Shown: positions 62,868 to 64,000 of the stretch, one piece after another
Layout of the letters: each line of letters begins with the position of its first letter
Numbering within the stretch: the stretch's first letter is position 1
DNA from: a virus
Length of the DNA stretch: 64,000 bases
Direction: 5' to 3' (one strand)
IMG/VR virus record: IMGVR_UViG_3300025889_018102
Span: 91,950-155,949 of that record
Program-made: the position numbers and the translations under genes
Notes under the pieces: model-generated
Database searches by the model: none
Seen by the model: the letters and a program-made list of their open reading frames with translations, nothing else
What the model was told of the DNA's origin: nothing

Positions 62868-62959
62868 GTAGATATGTTAAGATTTTAACATCCATTACTT
62901 TGAACTAAATTGGGTTACACAATAAAAACTAACGTTAAAACATATCAAACAGGTGGTAT
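62868..62959 (+). other. Operon gap with weak AT hairpin
   Basis: A 92-bp gap without a gene. ATGTTAA (62874-62880) and TTAACAT (62885-62891) can pair around a 4-base loop, but the stem is AT-rich and no T-run follows. The rest shows no promoter or RNA gene that I can support. AGGTGG stands just before the next ATG. Confidence 0.5.
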
Positions 62960-64000
62960 ATGAATAAATTGGTTATTTTTGATTTAGATGGTGTTCTGAT
63001 AGACAGTAAAGAAATTCATTATAGAACACTAAATACTGCGCTTGGGCAGTTTAATCCCTCCTATATCATTGAGAGAGAAGAACATCTAAAATATTATGAC
63101 GGGCTAACTACTCAGACAAAATTAGATTTACTTTCAGAGCGAAAGCAGTTGCCTAAGGCTCTTCATTCTCAAATATGGGAACTGAAGCAGCATTTAACAT
63201 CTGAGTCATTTAGCAGCCTGCTATCTGATGTTAAGATAATTGAAATCTGCAAATGGTTGAAAGCGCAGGACTTCAAAATTGCAGTAGCGACTAATAGTAT
63301 TCGTCAAACAACAAAGATAATATTACTTCGCTTAGGAATCATGGAATATGTAGATGTGTTTGTCACAAATCAAGATGTTTCAAAACCAAAACCTCATCCT
63401 GAAATGTATTGGAGATGCATGACTTTGACTGGCTGTATCCCTAAAAATACACTCATAGTTGAGGATAGCCCTGTAGGTAGAGAGGGGGCAAGGAATAGCG
63501 GAGCTCATGTATGTGAAGTCAATGATACTAATGATGTAACTTTAGAGCGTATACAGCATTCTCTGAATAAAATTAATAATGTGCAAGATACTGAACCTTG
63601 GGTTGACGAAACTCTAAATGTTCTTATTCCCATGGCAGGGCTAGGTAGTAGATTTGTTTCTGCAGGATACTCCTTACCCAAACCCCTTATTGATGTAAAG
63701 GGGAAACCTATGATTCAACTAGTTGTAGAGAATCTAAACATAAAAGCAAACTATATTTTTATTATTCAGCGGGAGCATTATGAGAAGTTTAACTTGAAGT
63801 ACCTTTTCAACATAATGACACCAAATAACCAAGTTATTTTAGTTGATACGATAACAGACGGAGCCGCACGCACCACTTTACTTGCAAAAGGACTCCTAGA
63901 TAATAATAACCCTCTTCTTATTGCTAACAGTGATCAGTTTGTTGAATGGTCTCCAAAAGATATCATGTATAGGGCTGTAACAGATAAAGTTGATGCAGGT
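62960..64000 (+). CDS. HAD phosphatase-nucleotidyltransferase fusion, 3' end missing
   Basis: 347 residues are visible and the frame is open to the window end. The first domain is a HAD-family phosphatase: FDLDGVLIDS (D8, D10), AVATNS, KPKPHPEMYW and VEDSPVGREGARNSGA. From about residue 220 a nucleotidyltransferase starts: VLIPMAGLGSRFVSAGY with SLPKPLIDVKGKPMI, then NSDQFVEW as metal site, typical of sugar-1-phosphate nucleotidyltransferases. The two activities would dephosphorylate a sugar intermediate and activate the product. The substrate is unknown; a heptose or hexose is possible. It stands apart by 92 bp from the operon before it. Confidence 0.85.
   Translation, partial: MNKLVIFDLDGVLIDSKEIHYRTLNTALGQFNPSYIIEREEHLKYYDGLTTQTKLDLLSERKQLPKALHSQIWELKQHLTSESFSSLLSDVKIIEICKWLKAQDFKIAVATNSIRQTTKIILLRLGIMEYVDVFVTNQDVSKPKPHPEMYWRCMTLTGCIPKNTLIVEDSPVGREGARNSGAHVCEVNDTNDVTLERIQHSLNKINNVQDTEPWVDETLNVLIPMAGLGSRFVSAGYSLPKPLIDVKGKPMIQLVVENLNIKANYIFIIQREHYEKFNLKYLFNIMTPNNQVILVDTITDGAARTTLLAKGLLDNNNPLLIANSDQFVEWSPKDIMYRAVTDKVDAG

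Overview
The window is about 64 kb of an AT-rich (roughly 30-35% GC by eye), gene-dense genome of a T4-like myovirus. All genes that can be supported lie on the + strand. The gene order neck gp13-14-15, terminase gp16-17, sheath gp18, tube gp19, portal gp20, core/protease gp21, scaffold gp22, capsid gp23, then uvsY-uvsW, gp55 and gp47-46, is that of marine T4-like phages (cyanophage and pelagimyophage relatives). No photosynthesis gene is visible, so the host could be a picocyanobacterium or another marine Gram-negative such as an alphaproteobacterium; the sequence alone does not decide. Both ends cut through genes.

Layout. (1) 1-17089: distal tail/fibre module, with three fibre-like proteins of 661, 1944 and 1206 residues. 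These are built from a 17-residue NTTG...NNFIG repeat (51 bp in DNA) and, in the largest, a 129-residue (387 bp) repeat; two end in a peptidase S74 intramolecular chaperone. (2) 17105-20351: three glycosyltransferase-like genes and a sulfotransferase inserted between fibres and neck. (3) 20362-36143: virion assembly, with T4 late promoters (TATAAATA) before gp13, gp18, gp22 and gp23, a UUCG-loop terminator after gp23, and a free-standing EDxHD-type homing endonuclease after it. (4) 36161-39863: glycosyltransferase, uvsY, uvsW, a small acidic protein and the late sigma factor gp55. (5) 39875-45469: queE, a phosphoribosyltransferase, a DEDD exonuclease, folE, a dpdA-like DNA transglycosylase, a small conserved gene, a GT-B glycosyltransferase and queD. 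This is most of a 7-deazaguanine DNA modification pathway, without queC. (6) 45469-48242: gp47-gp46 recombination nuclease. (7) 48239-53454: a cassette driven by four near-identical sigma70-type promoters. It encodes an exported His-rich protein, a small conserved protein, a GC-rich AAA+ ATPase, a zinc-ribbon protein, a combined HExxH-VWA protein and a MoxR/CobS-type AAA+ ATPase. It ends at a 14-bp hairpin terminator. (8) 53527-64000: a nucleotide-sugar and glycan operon: gmd, a GDP-fucose synthase/ColC-like gene, a ColD-like 3-dehydratase with His in place of the PLP lysine, a GT10 fucosyltransferase, several further transferases, a methyltransferase, a GDPD-like protein and a HAD-nucleotidyltransferase fusion cut by the window end.

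How it works together. Early or host-polymerase transcription from the sigma70-like promoters would feed cassette 7; gp55 then directs RNA polymerase to the TATAAATA promoters for virion genes. Modified guanine would protect the genome, and the sugar operon would alter the host surface or decorate virions. The most notable regulatory element is the gp13 leader (20657-20688), where a perfect 12-bp hairpin contains the late promoter in its left half and the gp13 ribosome-binding site in its right half. The least understood systems are the AAA+/zincin-VWA/MoxR cassette and the colitose/fucose operon.
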